Positions 16,499 through 25,898 are shown, numbered from the stretch's first letter. The stretch is DNA of 64,000 nt from an uncultured Collinsella sp. (GCA_900542945.1 UQPI01000003.1:6939-70938); one strand, 5' to 3'. Program-made: numbers and translations. Notes: a model not told the origin generated them from the sequence alone.

Positions 16499-18043
16499 AT
16501 GAGGGACCTGGGAGACACAACCGCATATTTGCGCCGGGGCATGCGGGAGATTCTGTGCCTAGCGCTGTTCTTCTTCACGTTTTTGGCGTGCGAGTATTTC
16601 TTTGATGCGCGCATGGCCGAGTTCGTGCCATCGAGTGAGGTCGTCATCTACGAGAGCATCGTTGTCGGCGCGAGCGTGATTGGCTTTTTCGTGCGCCCAT
16701 TTCTGTACTATCGCCGTCCCCAGACGATCGATGCGACGAGCGATATTACGGGCGTGCTGTTGGTATCGGCGTTGCTGCTGATGATTATGGCAGTGCGGTT
16801 TGAGGTAGTAATTGCCGGCGGCCTGGTGGCGTGCTGCGCCCTGGGCTATTGCGGATCGACCGCCCATGCCAATCTTGCGCGGCGTTTTGCGCAGACGCCC
16901 TGCCTGGCGCGCGCCGTGGCGGTTTCCTATGCTGCGGGCATTTTGGTGCAGGTGCTCAACCATATGGTGATGCCTGCGGGCATTCCCCAGCAGTCTGTTC
17001 TCATTGCCTGTGCGATCGCGCTGGTGGGGCTGCTTCACGGTGCCCGCTGCGCTAAATTGCGTGATGAGCCTGCGCCCGAGTTCGAGGTCGGGATTGCCGA
17101 GCTATCGGTCGATGCGTCGGAGCGTGGCGCCAGGTGGCACGATGACCCCGAGGCAAAGGCGGCCTTTCAGGGCGCCGTGGTGCGTCTGACGGTGGCGACC
17201 GCTTGCCTCACCGGCGTGTTCGCGGCCCTCAATGCCGGCCTTACGACCTCGCATGCCGCTGGCGCTATCGATCTGGGCGACTGGCCGCGCTTGCTGCTGG
17301 TTGTGAGCGCCCTTGCCGCCGGCGTCCTGTATGACCTGCGTGGGCGTTCGTATATGAATATCATCATGACGTGCGCCGCCATGCTGTCCACGCTCTCGTT
17401 CTTTGTGCTTATCACCGATGGCAACGGTGGCAACACGCTTGCCGCCACGATTATCTTTTACCTTGGCACGGGCTTTTTCGTGGTGTTCTTCACCGCGAAG
17501 TTCGCCGCGATTTCGATGTATGCCCGCTGGGCGTATCTGTGGCCGTGCATGGGCCGTGTTATCAACAACGTTTGCTCGATACTCGTGACGGCTCCGGCGG
17601 TGGCGATTATCTCGAGTCAAAACGTGCTGGCGGCAGTGAGCGTCGTGCTCGTGCTGTTTGTCGGCATCGCGATTTCGCTGTTAGGGCAGTTTAGACAAGA
17701 CGGTGAGGGCGAGGCGACGCACGGCGGGCTGGCGCTTGCCACCGACGATCTTGGCGTGAGCTGTGAGCCCGGCCAGGCCGACACGGTGCCCCTGGAGGCG
17801 CCGGAACTTTCGTTTGACGATCGGATCGATGGCTTCGTTGCCGCCTTTGGGCTCACCAAGCGCGAGCGCGATGTTCTGGAGGCGCTGGTCGTTTCGGACG
17901 ACAGCGTGCAGGACGTGGCGGCGGCACTCTTCCTTTCGCGCTCCACGCTCTATCGCCACATCGCTTCGATCAACAAAAAGACCGGTGCCTCCTCGCGCGT
18001 AGCCCTCATCAACTTCTTCTGGTCCTGGACACCCCAAGACTAG
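16499..18043 (+). CDS. Membrane-spanning LuxR-family regulator
   Basis: About twelve hydrophobic segments fill residues 10-430. A short acidic linker follows, then a C-terminal LuxR helix-turn-helix (FGLTKRERDVLEALVVSDDSVQDVAAALFLSRSTLYRHIASINKKTG). This layout, an MFS-like membrane domain fused to LuxR DNA-binding, is characteristic of Coriobacteriia. It probably senses a ligand at the membrane and regulates transcription directly; the ligand and targets are unknown. GTGGGGGTT before ATG 16499 gives the best start; the ATG at 16463 has no ribosome site. A palindromic terminator repeat follows the stop closely. Confidence 0.85.
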   Translation: MRDLGDTTAYLRRGMREILCLALFFFTFLACEYFFDARMAEFVPSSEVVIYESIVVGASVIGFFVRPFLYYRRPQTIDATSDITGVLLVSALLLMIMAVRFEVVIAGGLVACCALGYCGSTAHANLARRFAQTPCLARAVAVSYAAGILVQVLNHMVMPAGIPQQSVLIACAIALVGLLHGARCAKLRDEPAPEFEVGIAELSVDASERGARWHDDPEAKAAFQGAVVRLTVATACLTGVFAALNAGLTTSHAAGAIDLGDWPRLLLVVSALAAGVLYDLRGRSYMNIIMTCAAMLSTLSFFVLITDGNGGNTLAATIIFYLGTGFFVVFFTAKFAAISMYARWAYLWPCMGRVINNVCSILVTAPAVAIISSQNVLAAVSVVLVLFVGIAISLLGQFRQDGEGEATHGGLALATDDLGVSCEPGQADTVPLEAPELSFDDRIDGFVAAFGLTKRERDVLEALVVSDDSVQDVAAALFLSRSTLYRHIASINKKTGASSRVALINFFWSWTPQD

Positions 18044-18045
18044 CT

Positions 18046-18086
18046 AACCACCACAAAGGGGACAGGCACCTTTGTGGTGGTTTTTT
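18046..18086 (+). terminator. ACCACCACAAAGG palindromic repeat acting as terminator
   Basis: Arms AACCACCACAAAGG / CCTTTGTGGTGGTT enclose GGACAGGCA and are followed by TTTTTT. Relatives lie at 21761, 24687, 57309 and 58173. Confidence 0.8.
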
Positions 18087-18188
18087 ACCTGCAAAAATAT
18101 GAATATGAGACATTTGTCACCTGCCGTTTTGGTGCTCAAAGGCATATGAATGTGATGCTGAGCAGAGCAGAACGGAGGGGGTGCACCT

Positions 18189-18638
18189 ATGGCGTCTCGG
18201 GGTTGCGCGTCTAATAAAATTGCGGGCGCGCTTATCGCCGTGGTGGTCTTTGCCGCGGCGGTGACACTCATGCGAGTTTACGTTGCCGGCGAACATGGCG
18301 CTCAGGGAAAGACTGCCGCGCAAGTGTCGCTCAACGATTGCGCTGCCGTTCCGGTGGCGGTCAAGCTTATCGAGGACGGGGAGGCGCGGACGGCCTATGA
18401 GACCGACGATGACGAACTGGTCGCATCGACTTTTGCCGCGCTCGATGGCTGCACCGTGGGGGATGCGGTGGATGAGCGGACGAGCGATGCCGGCCGAACG
18501 CTCGTCTTTGTCTATACGGATGGCTCGGAGCAATCGGTAGAACTTGAGGGCAAAAACATCGTGCTCGATAAGACGGCGTATCGACTTAACGGTGCCGATG
18601 AGTTATGGCGGCAGCTTGCCGCAATCAAAAACAGCTAA
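18189..18638 (+). CDS. Small membrane-anchored protein of unknown function
   Basis: This 149-residue protein has a short basic start, then one membrane segment (IAGALIAVVVFAAAVTLMRVYVA, about residues 11-33). A soluble extracytoplasmic domain of mixed alpha/beta character follows (DCAAVPVAVKLIEDGEARTAYETDDDELVASTFAAL...VFVYTDGSEQSVELEGKNIVL). I do not recognise the family. GGAGGGGG precedes ATG 18189. It is the first of four same-strand genes (zinc-ribbon protein and two lipoproteins) separated by short gaps, so it may be an operon leader. Confidence 0.7.
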   Translation: MASRGCASNKIAGALIAVVVFAAAVTLMRVYVAGEHGAQGKTAAQVSLNDCAAVPVAVKLIEDGEARTAYETDDDELVASTFAALDGCTVGDAVDERTSDAGRTLVFVYTDGSEQSVELEGKNIVLDKTAYRLNGADELWRQLAAIKNS

Positions 18639-18658
18639 CGAAATTAGGGATGTACGGG

Positions 18659-20218
18659 ATGAGTGACTTGAGATTCTGCCCGGCGTGCGGGGCGCAGCTG
18701 CCTCGGGTCGCCGGCGTGCCGGTGCGATTTTGCCCGGGGTGCGGCGTCCGACTTGAGGGCGTTGTGGGCTACTCGGGCGCCGTGGGGGCTACAGATGGGG
18801 CGACTGCCGATGACGATGCGGACGAAGGCGGCGACCCGAGTGTGGACGCGCCGGCCGATGCGCCGGTGGAGACTGCCGGCGTCGCGTCGTCTCGTGACGC
18901 AGCCACGACGGATGCGCCTCACATCGGTGACCTTGAGCTTCATGCCGCATGCGATACCTCTGGCGGCCAGGCACTCGCGCAGGTGGCGCTGCCGCGGGGC
19001 TGGCATATCGAAGAAGCGCATCTTGAGCGCAGCGGCAGTTTCGACTGCCCGATTTCGGTTGGCGTGACGGCGGCGGGTCCGATGGGTGAGCGGATTATGT
19101 ACCGCTCCGAGCTCTGCTACGTGGATGCGGGCGCCGTTGCCAAGCGTATCCCCACGCAAACCGAACGCAAGGTGTTTGTGCACGTGGAGGCAGCTTGCGA
19201 CGAGCTGGCTCAGGCCTGTGCAGCACGGCTGGGCGCGCGGGCAGAGGTTGTTGCCGAGCAACCGTACCCATCGAGCGCGGCGGTCGATATCGAGCGCGAG
19301 CGTGCCCGCGTAAAGCGCGAGGCGGCAAACGACTTTGCAATCCAGGGCTTTTCGATGGAACCGAGTGATGTGGTCTATGAGTGCCGCATGCGTCGATATC
19401 GGCTCACGGGCGCTCCAGTGCCCACCGAGCTCGCGGTGGCGGCCAAAGTCGAGGGCTATATGTTTTCAATCGGCGGCGTCGCGGGTTCTATGGGTAAAGG
19501 TGTTGCCGCTGGGGCCGAGGCGCTGCTGGGCGCGGGCCTTTCGAGTGGGCTGATCGGCGGTGTTTTGGGCAAGCGCCTGCGCGAGCGCCAGGCGGCGGCA
19601 GCGGCGGGACAGGGCGTCGCGCAAGAACAGCCCACGGGTCGAGGCGGTTGCCCGGACGGAGCGTCGTTCGAGCTGGGTGTGGCCGACCTGCTGCAGTGGC
19701 GTATCAGGGACAGCTTCTGTTTGGTTGCGCCAGAAGGTCGCCTGGACGAGGCGGCCTCCACGGCGCTTGCATCAATGGCGTCGACTCTGCGGCTCAATCC
19801 GGCGATTGCACGCGAGGCGTCAGCTCAAAAGCAACAGATGGTGCTTGAGCAGCGCCAACGCACGCAGATGAACATTGCCCAGCAGCAACAGCAGTTTGCA
19901 GCCTGGCAACAGATGCATGCCTCGCAACAGGCGGCGTTCGACAGCTACCAGCAGGCGTGGTTCGATCGCAGCGACCGTCAGCACGCCGCGAATATGGCTG
20001 CCAGCGCCGCCAATTTTTCCAGCGCGGGCGTGGGGACGGGCGCCGCCTCGTATTCCGATGCCATTCGCGGGGTCAACCATTACGCCAGACCCGACGGCAC
20101 CGATGTCGAGGTCTCGGTGATGGCCGACCAGGCCTGGGTCAACGGTTCGGGCGATGTGATCGGTACACGCGATGGTTTTGAACCCGGTTTTGGCTGGACG
20201 GAGCTGCCTCGTCAATAG
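18659..20218 (+). CDS. Zinc-ribbon protein with glycine-rich hydrophobic segment
   Basis: The protein starts with a double-Cys zinc ribbon, FCPACGAQLPRVAGVPVRFCPGCG (about residues 6-29). An acidic Ala/Asp linker follows, then a structured region (ALPRGWHIEEAHLERSGSF...CRMRRYRLTG). A Gly/Ala-rich hydrophobic stretch comes next (GSMGKGVAAGAEALLGAGLSSGLIGGVLG, about residues 278-306). The end contains a Gln-rich helix (QMNIAQQQQQFAAWQQMHASQQ). The gene overlaps no neighbour, starts 20 bases after the previous stop, and uses AGGG nine bases before ATG 18659. The function is unknown. It resembles zinc-ribbon envelope-associated proteins and shares that style with the 5898-9272 module. Confidence 0.7.
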   Translation: MSDLRFCPACGAQLPRVAGVPVRFCPGCGVRLEGVVGYSGAVGATDGATADDDADEGGDPSVDAPADAPVETAGVASSRDAATTDAPHIGDLELHAACDTSGGQALAQVALPRGWHIEEAHLERSGSFDCPISVGVTAAGPMGERIMYRSELCYVDAGAVAKRIPTQTERKVFVHVEAACDELAQACAARLGARAEVVAEQPYPSSAAVDIERERARVKREAANDFAIQGFSMEPSDVVYECRMRRYRLTGAPVPTELAVAAKVEGYMFSIGGVAGSMGKGVAAGAEALLGAGLSSGLIGGVLGKRLRERQAAAAAGQGVAQEQPTGRGGCPDGASFELGVADLLQWRIRDSFCLVAPEGRLDEAASTALASMASTLRLNPAIAREASAQKQQMVLEQRQRTQMNIAQQQQQFAAWQQMHASQQAAFDSYQQAWFDRSDRQHAANMAASAANFSSAGVGTGAASYSDAIRGVNHYARPDGTDVEVSVMADQAWVNGSGDVIGTRDGFEPGFGWTELPRQ

Positions 20219-20291
20219 CGTGAGGCGGGTTATGTGTGAATCGATGCCGGATGTGTTTCTCGGCATGGTGATAAAGAACGGGAAAGGAACA

Positions 20292-21032
20292 ATGATGAGG
20301 GAGACGGTACTTTCGCGCACGGCATTTGTCGCGGCGGCGGGAACGGCGCTGCTGACGCTTGTGGGGTGCGGCGGACAGCGGACGCAGGATGCGACGGGTT
20401 TTAACGACGACCGCCCGGTAAAGGACAAGATGGACGCGGGTGCGACGTCGGGCGATTCCGGCGACGCGGACAGCGGCTCGGCGGATGCGTTCGATACGTG
20501 GTCGGATGATTGCTGGGATGCGCACCGCAACATCAGCATCGCGGCGCTCCTCGAGCTTAAGGGCTGGCAGTTGCAGGAGTTTGCCTCGCAGCAGGGCTAT
20601 ACCTGGCAAGACGCGCTCGAGATGTACGAGGACGAGGCGGGACATGTGCTCAGCGTCTGCAATATCAGCAAGGACGGCGCGACCGAATGGCTCGGCGAGG
20701 ACGAAATCGGAAAGCTCGACAAGGGCGGCACCGGAAGCACCGTGATGTTCACGCTGCAACTTTCGGGCTATTCGAGCTGCGAGGATGTTATCGCGGGCTT
20801 TTCCGTGCCGGTCGAGGACCGGGCGCAGATTACTTCGGGCTCATGGATCGCGTGCGTATACGGTTCCAACATGGCGCGGCACGTTGCCATGGCGAGTCCG
20901 ATGGAAAACGGTGACTACCGCTTGGATCTCATTACCGAGGAGGCTATCAAGACCGGTACGTTTACCCAGGGCGGTGGCGCTCCGACGATAGACGAATTTT
21001 GGCAGGAAAAGACTGGACGCGCGCTCGGCTAG
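20292..21032 (+). CDS. Putative lipoprotein, paralogue of next gene
   Basis: The N-terminus MMRETVLSRTAFVAAAGTALLTLVGCGG carries a signal peptide with an LVGC lipobox, so the product should be lipid-anchored. The mature part has an Asp/Ser-rich linker, then a domain with SIAALLELKGWQLQEFASQQGYTW, a YSSCEDVIAGF segment and FTQGGGAPTIDEFWQEKTG. This domain matches the overall plan of the next gene (NLDGADLVRLLKHQNYEWQ...), suggesting tandem duplication. AAAGGA precedes ATG 20292; upstream start codons in this frame lack a ribosome site. It is 36 bases from the next gene. The role is unknown, possibly an envelope ligand-binding or inhibitor-like protein. Confidence 0.75.
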   Translation: MMRETVLSRTAFVAAAGTALLTLVGCGGQRTQDATGFNDDRPVKDKMDAGATSGDSGDADSGSADAFDTWSDDCWDAHRNISIAALLELKGWQLQEFASQQGYTWQDALEMYEDEAGHVLSVCNISKDGATEWLGEDEIGKLDKGGTGSTVMFTLQLSGYSSCEDVIAGFSVPVEDRAQITSGSWIACVYGSNMARHVAMASPMENGDYRLDLITEEAIKTGTFTQGGGAPTIDEFWQEKTGRALG

Positions 21033-21067
21033 GTGCGACGCGGCTAATACCATAGCGAGGAACGAAC

Positions 21068-21754
21068 ATGATGAATGAAGTGATGATGAGCCGTGCGGCC
21101 TTTGTGGCAGGCACGGGCGTGCTGGCTTGTGCGCTGGCTGGCTGCTCGGGCGGATTGGGCGGCGCGGGCGGTGCCAAGAAGGCGACCACGGCGGACGCCG
21201 CCTGTGTAGACGACAACGCCAACGTGACGGTCTATGCTGCGATCAACTTGGACGGCGCCGACCTGGTGCGCCTGCTCAAGCATCAAAACTATGAGTGGCA
21301 AGGCGAGAGCGTGGGCTACGGTGCCGCCGATGACGCGGGGCTTTTCGCCTTTACCTTTTCTAAGATTTCGGATGATGTGGACGAACTTGCGAACAGCGCG
21401 ATACCGCTTTCGGAGTCCGAGTACGAGGAACTTGAGCCGGGCGGCGGAGACGATAGCGTGGCGATTTTGCTCTCGGTGGGTGGCTATACGACGGGCGATC
21501 GTGCGCTCACCGGCGCAATCGGTGATGCGGCGATAGTGCAGGAGAAGTGCACAATCGACGATTCCGTGTATTGGCTGGTCAAGGCGCTCGACGGCAGCCG
21601 TTACGTGATTTCGGCCTACGACACCGAAGATGATGGCGACAGCGCGCATGACATCTATATCTATAGTGAGTCTTTTATTCACACCGGTTATCTGAGCGGC
21701 GGCGACCAAATCGATATTGACGAACTCTGGAGCCGCCTGACCAATGCCTCGTAG
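21068..21754 (+). CDS. Putative lipoprotein, paralogue of previous gene
   Basis: This 228-residue protein begins MMNEVMMSRAAFVAGTGVLACALAGCSGG with an LAGC lipobox. The SRxAFVA start is shared with the preceding lipoprotein and looks like a Tat-type signal lacking the twin Arg. The mature domain has NLDGADLVRLLKHQNYEWQGESVGYG, a VGGYTTGDRALTGAIGD segment and SGGDQIDIDELWSRL, parallel to the upstream paralogue. GAGGAA precedes the ATG. The gene converges on the P-type ATPase gene and both share the palindromic terminator at 21761-21802. I do not recognise a characterised family. Confidence 0.75.
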   Translation: MMNEVMMSRAAFVAGTGVLACALAGCSGGLGGAGGAKKATTADAACVDDNANVTVYAAINLDGADLVRLLKHQNYEWQGESVGYGAADDAGLFAFTFSKISDDVDELANSAIPLSESEYEELEPGGGDDSVAILLSVGGYTTGDRALTGAIGDAAIVQEKCTIDDSVYWLVKALDGSRYVISAYDTEDDGDSAHDIYIYSESFIHTGYLSGGDQIDIDELWSRLTNAS

Positions 21755-21760
21755 CGCACC

Positions 21761-21802
21761 AAAACCACCACAAAGGGGACAGGCGCCTTTGTGGTGGTTT
21801 TG
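21761..21802. terminator. Bidirectional terminator of the ACCACCACAAAGG repeat family
   Basis: AAAACCACCACAAAGG and CCTTTGTGGTGGTTTT flank GGACAGGCG. Lying between the convergent lipoprotein and ATPase genes, with A-run and T-run on either side, it can stop transcripts from both directions. Confidence 0.8.
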
Positions 21803-21835
21803 CCCTTGGGCTGTCTACTGTGGCGGCTCACCGTG

Positions 21836-24604
21836 CTAAAGCAGCTCGCCGTGGCGGGCGATGTAGCGGCGCTTGGCCAGCTGGGTGAGCGCGATGTAGG
21901 CGGCGACAATGCCGATGAGCAGCGCGAAGAAGATTGGCGGCAGCGGCATGAGACCCAGCGCATCGGCGATGGGGCTTGCCGGTAGCCAGGTGACGAGCAC
22001 CAGGCCCAGCACGGTGAGGAGGCACAGCGCGGGCGCGGCGTGGTCGCGCGGGCTCGGCAGGCGCGGGGAGCGCAGCATATGGATCACGAGCGTCTGCGAC
22101 CACATGGACTCAACGAACCAACCGCTCTGGAAGAGCGCCGTAAAGGCCGCCATGCCTGCGACGTCGCCTATAGCGGCAAGCTCTGCCCAGCTTGCGCCCA
22201 CGGCGGCGGGGCACACCACAAAGAAGAGCGCGGCGAAAGTCACGATATCAAACAGTGAGCTCACGGGACCCAACTCGAGCATAAAGCCCTTAATGGACGC
22301 GGCATCCCAGGCGCGCGGACGGGCAGTCCAGGCGTCATCGACGGTGTCCCACGGCAGCGCGATGCACACGATCTCGTAGACCAGCGACAGCAGCACCAAC
22401 TGCAGAGCGCTCATGGGCAAGAATGGCAAGAACAGGCTCGCGACGGTCACGGATAGCACGTTGCCAAAGTTGGAGCTCACCGTGGTCTTGAGGTACTTGA
22501 GCAGGTTGCCGTAGGTGCGGCGGCCTTCGATGATGCCGCGCTCGAGCACGCCCAGGTCTTTCTGGAGCAAGATGATGTCGGCGGATTCCTTGGCGATGTC
22601 GACGGCCGAATCGACCGAGATGCCGCAGTCGCTCGCACGCATGGCGGCGGCGTCGTTGATGCCGTCGCCCATAAAGCCCACAGTGTGGTCGAGCAGCTCG
22701 CGCATGACGCGCACCAGGCGCGCCTTCTGCAGTGGCGAGAGCTTGGCGAAGAGGTGGGTGTTCTCGGCGCGCTCGGCAAGTTCGGCGTCATCGAGCGCAT
22801 CGATCTCGGAGCCGAGCAAGACGTTGCTCGCGTCGATACCGATCTGTTCGCAGACGGTGGCGGCGACGCGGTCGTTGTCGCCGGTCAGGACCTTGACCGC
22901 CACACCCTTGGCCTCGAGCGTGGCGACGGCGCCCGCGGCACTCGCCTTGGGCGGATCGAGGAAGGCCAAAAAGCCCATCAACACCATGTCGCATTCGTCG
23001 GCAATGCCAAACTCGCCCACGCAGCGCGGATTGGTTTTCTGCGCCACGGCAATCACGCGCAGGCCCTCGGCGTTGAGCCCGGCGACCTGCTTGCGAATCT
23101 GGGCGAGCTTATCTTCGGTAAGCGGCTGGGCGGCGCCATCGACCTCGACAAAGGAGCAGATCTCGAGCATTTCCTCGGCAGCTCCCTTGGTGACCATCTG
23201 GGTTTTGCCCTGGGCGTCGGCGACAACTACGCTCAGGCGGCGGCGCGAGAAATCGAAGGGCACCTCGTCGACCTTGGTATAGCGGTCGCGCAGGCTCTGG
23301 CCCAGCATAGAATCGGGCACGACGGTCGAGGGCGTCACATCGGCACGGTCGATGACGGCCAGGTCGATAAGGTTTTTGAGGCCGGTCTGGAAGAAGCTGT
23401 TCAAAAACGCATGGCGCAGCACGCGCGCATCCTCGTTGCCGTCGGTGTTGAGGTAGCGCTCGAGCACGATGCGGTCTTCGGTGAGGGTGCCGGTCTTGTC
23501 GCAGCACAGGACGTCCATCGCACCGAGGTTTTGGATCGCCGGCAGCTCCTTGACGATAACCTGGCGGCGGGCGAGGTCCTTGGCGCCCTGCGACAGGCTC
23601 GTGGTCACGATGACGGGAAGCATCTGCGGCGTGATGCCCACGGCCACGCTCGTGGCGAACAGCAGCGCGTCGATGACGTTGCCCTTGGTGGCGGCGTTGA
23701 TGGCAAAGACGGCCGGCGCCATAACGAGCATGAGGCGTACGAGCAACATGGAGACGCTCGAGACGCCGCGGTCAAACGCGCTCTTCTCGCCGCGCCCGTT
23801 GAGTATCTTGGCGATGCCGCCCAGGTAGGTGTCCGAGCCGGTGGCAACGACAAGCGCCATGGCGGTGCCGTTTTGCACGGAGGTGCCGGTAAAGACGATG
23901 TTCTTGCAGGCAGAGAGTGGTAGCGCGGAGCCGTCGGCACCCTCGACGACGGTGATGGCAGCGGTCTTCTCGACGGCCTCGCTCTCGCCGGTGAGTGCGG
24001 ACTCGATCACAAACAGGTCGCGCGCAGTGATGATGCGGGCATCTGCCGGCACCATGTCGCCGGCAGAGAGGCGGATTACATCGCCGGGGACGAGCTCGTC
24101 GAAGGGGATCTCGACGCGCTCGCCGTCGCGCAGGGCACAGCAGGTGCTGGAGACCAGGTCCTTAAGGGCCTCGGCCGCATTGCCGCTGCGGGCTTCCTGG
24201 ATAAACTTCATGCCGCCCGATACCAGCAGCATGATGCCGATGACGATGACCGTGGAGGGGTCACGCTGCAGCTCGGGCACGGCGAGCACGTCGATGTAGA
24301 GCGAGACCAGTGCGAGGGCGGCGAGGATGCCAGCGAAGGGATCGACGAACGCGCCGGCGATGCGGCGGGCGAGCGTCTTGGTCGGCGCTTCGATGGTGTT
24401 GGGGCCGACGGCGCTCAGGCGCTCGGCGGCGTGCTCGGCGGTGAGGCCGTCGGCTGTGGCGTCGAGCAGCACGAGGGCATCCTCGGCGCTATGGGTGGCG
24501 GCGAATATGGTGTTCTTGGACATGCCGGTATGAGCGGCGGGGCGCGCCGTGCGGCGGCGCTTGGAGATGGCTTCGAGTACCGTGGCGGTTTTGAGCATCA
24601 GCAT
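21836..24604 (-). CDS. mgtA: Magnesium-translocating P-type ATPase (MgtA/MgtB type)
   Basis: This 922-residue protein has all P-type ATPase marks: LTGESEAVEK of the actuator domain, phosphorylation motif DKTGTLT (Asp about residue 369), KGAAEEML of the nucleotide domain, and TGDN and GDGINDAAAMRASDCGISV of the hinge. About ten membrane helices are present, with six near the C-terminus. Sequence style (PNTIEAPTK, FVDPFAGILAALALVSL, LNSFFQTGLKNLID) fits the P3B magnesium importers. It would bring in Mg2+ under limitation. AAGGAGGACCCT precedes ATG 24604. I see no M-box riboswitch in the 80 bases between the start and the palindromic repeat upstream. Confidence 0.9.
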   Translation of the reverse strand: MLMLKTATVLEAISKRRRTARPAAHTGMSKNTIFAATHSAEDALVLLDATADGLTAEHAAERLSAVGPNTIEAPTKTLARRIAGAFVDPFAGILAALALVSLYIDVLAVPELQRDPSTVIVIGIMLLVSGGMKFIQEARSGNAAEALKDLVSSTCCALRDGERVEIPFDELVPGDVIRLSAGDMVPADARIITARDLFVIESALTGESEAVEKTAAITVVEGADGSALPLSACKNIVFTGTSVQNGTAMALVVATGSDTYLGGIAKILNGRGEKSAFDRGVSSVSMLLVRLMLVMAPAVFAINAATKGNVIDALLFATSVAVGITPQMLPVIVTTSLSQGAKDLARRQVIVKELPAIQNLGAMDVLCCDKTGTLTEDRIVLERYLNTDGNEDARVLRHAFLNSFFQTGLKNLIDLAVIDRADVTPSTVVPDSMLGQSLRDRYTKVDEVPFDFSRRRLSVVVADAQGKTQMVTKGAAEEMLEICSFVEVDGAAQPLTEDKLAQIRKQVAGLNAEGLRVIAVAQKTNPRCVGEFGIADECDMVLMGFLAFLDPPKASAAGAVATLEAKGVAVKVLTGDNDRVAATVCEQIGIDASNVLLGSEIDALDDAELAERAENTHLFAKLSPLQKARLVRVMRELLDHTVGFMGDGINDAAAMRASDCGISVDSAVDIAKESADIILLQKDLGVLERGIIEGRRTYGNLLKYLKTTVSSNFGNVLSVTVASLFLPFLPMSALQLVLLSLVYEIVCIALPWDTVDDAWTARPRAWDAASIKGFMLELGPVSSLFDIVTFAALFFVVCPAAVGASWAELAAIGDVAGMAAFTALFQSGWFVESMWSQTLVIHMLRSPRLPSPRDHAAPALCLLTVLGLVLVTWLPASPIADALGLMPLPPIFFALLIGIVAAYIALTQLAKRRYIARHGELL

Positions 24605-24686
24605 AGGGTCCTCCTTGTTGAAGGGAGTTAGCGTACGTGTCGTATGTGCTTCAAAAAACCTAGATGTCGCTCACGTCATGCTTTCG

Positions 24687-24724
24687 AACCACCACAAAGG
24701 GACAGGCACCTTTGTGGTGGTTTT
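24687..24724. repeat. ACCACCACAAAGG palindromic repeat
   Basis: AACCACCACAAAGG-GACAGGCA-CCTTTGTGGTGGTT, between the divergent mgtA and pyrE genes. Here it ends no obvious transcript, showing the element is a dispersed repeat and not only a terminator. The rest of 24605-25039 contains an imperfect long-range pairing of GGCGCGCTTTGGG (near 24840) with CCCAAAGCGCGCC (near 24966), of unknown meaning. Confidence 0.75.
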
Positions 24725-25039
24725 GACGATCGGCTGTTGGCGCTTATGCGTGCGCGGAATCCTCGCGGCGTGCCGAGGGCGACATGCAGGTTTTTCGACT
24801 ATGACTGCCTTCCATGGCACACCTCCTTAAGGCCGGGCGCGGCGCGCTTTGGGTATCTCGTACCCGTTACAATCCGCCCGTATTCTTGATGAGGGGGTTT
24901 GCCGTGTCAACCCCAATGTTTGGAAAACCATTGCCCCTGACAAAGCCTTTACAGAATGCCGAGGCCCCAAAGCGCGCCCGCAACGCGCCCTGCCTGCGCT
25001 AAACTGGAAGGCACGTACGCGATTACGAGAGGAGCCCGC

Positions 25040-25723
25040 ATGGAGGCTTACAAGCAAGAGTTCATCAAGTTCATGGTTGAGTCCGACGTTCTTAAATTCG
25101 GCAGCTTTACGCTCAAGAGCGGCCGTCAGTCCCCGTTCTTTATGAACGCCGGCGCCTATGTGACGGGCTATCAGCTCAAGAAGCTGGGCGAGTATTACGC
25201 CCAGGCCATCCACGATAACTTTGGCGACGACTTTGACGTGCTGTTTGGACCGGCCTACAAGGGTATTCCGCTGGCCGTCGTGACCGCAATTGCCTACCAC
25301 GAGCTGTACGGCAAGGAGGTCAAGTACTGCTGCGATCGCAAGGAGGCCAAGGACCACGGCGCCGACAAGGGCAACCTGCTGGGCTACGAGCCCCAGGACG
25401 GCGACCGCGTGGTCATGGTCGAGGACGTCACTACCAGCGGTAAGTCCATCGACGAGACCTATCCCAAGGTCAAGGCTGCTGCCGATGTCGAGATCAAGGG
25501 CCTCATCGTGTCCCTCAACCGCATGGAGGTCGGCAAGGGTGGCGTGACCACCGCGCAGAAGGAGATTGAGGCCAAGTACGGTTTCCCCGTCGCGAGCATC
25601 GTCTCCATGGCCGAGGTCGTCGAGACCCTCTACAACCACGAGATCGACGGCAAAGTCGTCATCGACGACGAGCTCAAGACCGCTATCGACGCCTACTACG
25701 AGCAGTACGGAGCTCGGGAGTAG
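25040..25723 (+). CDS. pyrE: Orotate phosphoribosyltransferase
   Basis: This 227-residue enzyme converts orotate and PRPP to OMP in pyrimidine synthesis. It shows FGSFTLKSGRQSPFFMNAG, the orotate-site segment, then GPAYKGIPLAV, and the PRPP-binding motif VVMVEDVTTSGKS. Length fits the longer OPRT type. GAGAGGAG precedes ATG 25040, while an in-frame ATG at 24956 lacks a ribosome site. The gene stands alone, away from other pyr genes. Its stop codon is directly joined to the first helix of a structured element at 25723-25875, so the element is likely to be in its 3' UTR. Confidence 0.95.
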   Translation: MEAYKQEFIKFMVESDVLKFGSFTLKSGRQSPFFMNAGAYVTGYQLKKLGEYYAQAIHDNFGDDFDVLFGPAYKGIPLAVVTAIAYHELYGKEVKYCCDRKEAKDHGADKGNLLGYEPQDGDRVVMVEDVTTSGKSIDETYPKVKAAADVEIKGLIVSLNRMEVGKGGVTTAQKEIEAKYGFPVASIVSMAEVVETLYNHEIDGKVVIDDELKTAIDAYYEQYGARE

Positions 25724-25875
25724 TTACGCGGGTTTACCAACCCGCGTAACGGCTCGACGCTGCAAACCCGCCAGAGCGGCAATCTGCCTTTCAACTTCGG
25801 CGGCATGATCAAAAGATCAATGCCGCCTCGTTTCAAGGCACCTTGCTCGCTCTGGCGGGTTTTCGCTGTCGCTAC
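25723..25875 (+). ncRNA. Putative structured RNA element, copy A (3' of pyrE)
   Basis: Three helices are visible. P1 is GTTACGCGGG / CCCGCGTAAC closing a TTTACCAA loop (25723-25750). P2 is AAACCCGCCAGAGCG (25764-25778) with CGCTCTGGCGGGTTT (25848-25862), continued by GCAA / TTGC with one bulged T. P3 is GGCGGCAT-GATC / GATC-ATGCCGCC around AAAA (25799-25827). The linker CGACGCTGC and a CGCTGTC tail are also present. Copy B at 34681 keeps the loop, linker and bulge while changing both sides of each helix, supporting an RNA structure. The promoter and function are unknown. Confidence 0.65.
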
Positions 25876-25898
25876 CAAAACATCGGCGTTGCCGTGGT

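Noticed and set aside
24605..24686. Possible Mg2+ M-box riboswitch before mgtA
   Set aside because: The leader is too short and shows none of the conserved M-box segments or a terminator helix.
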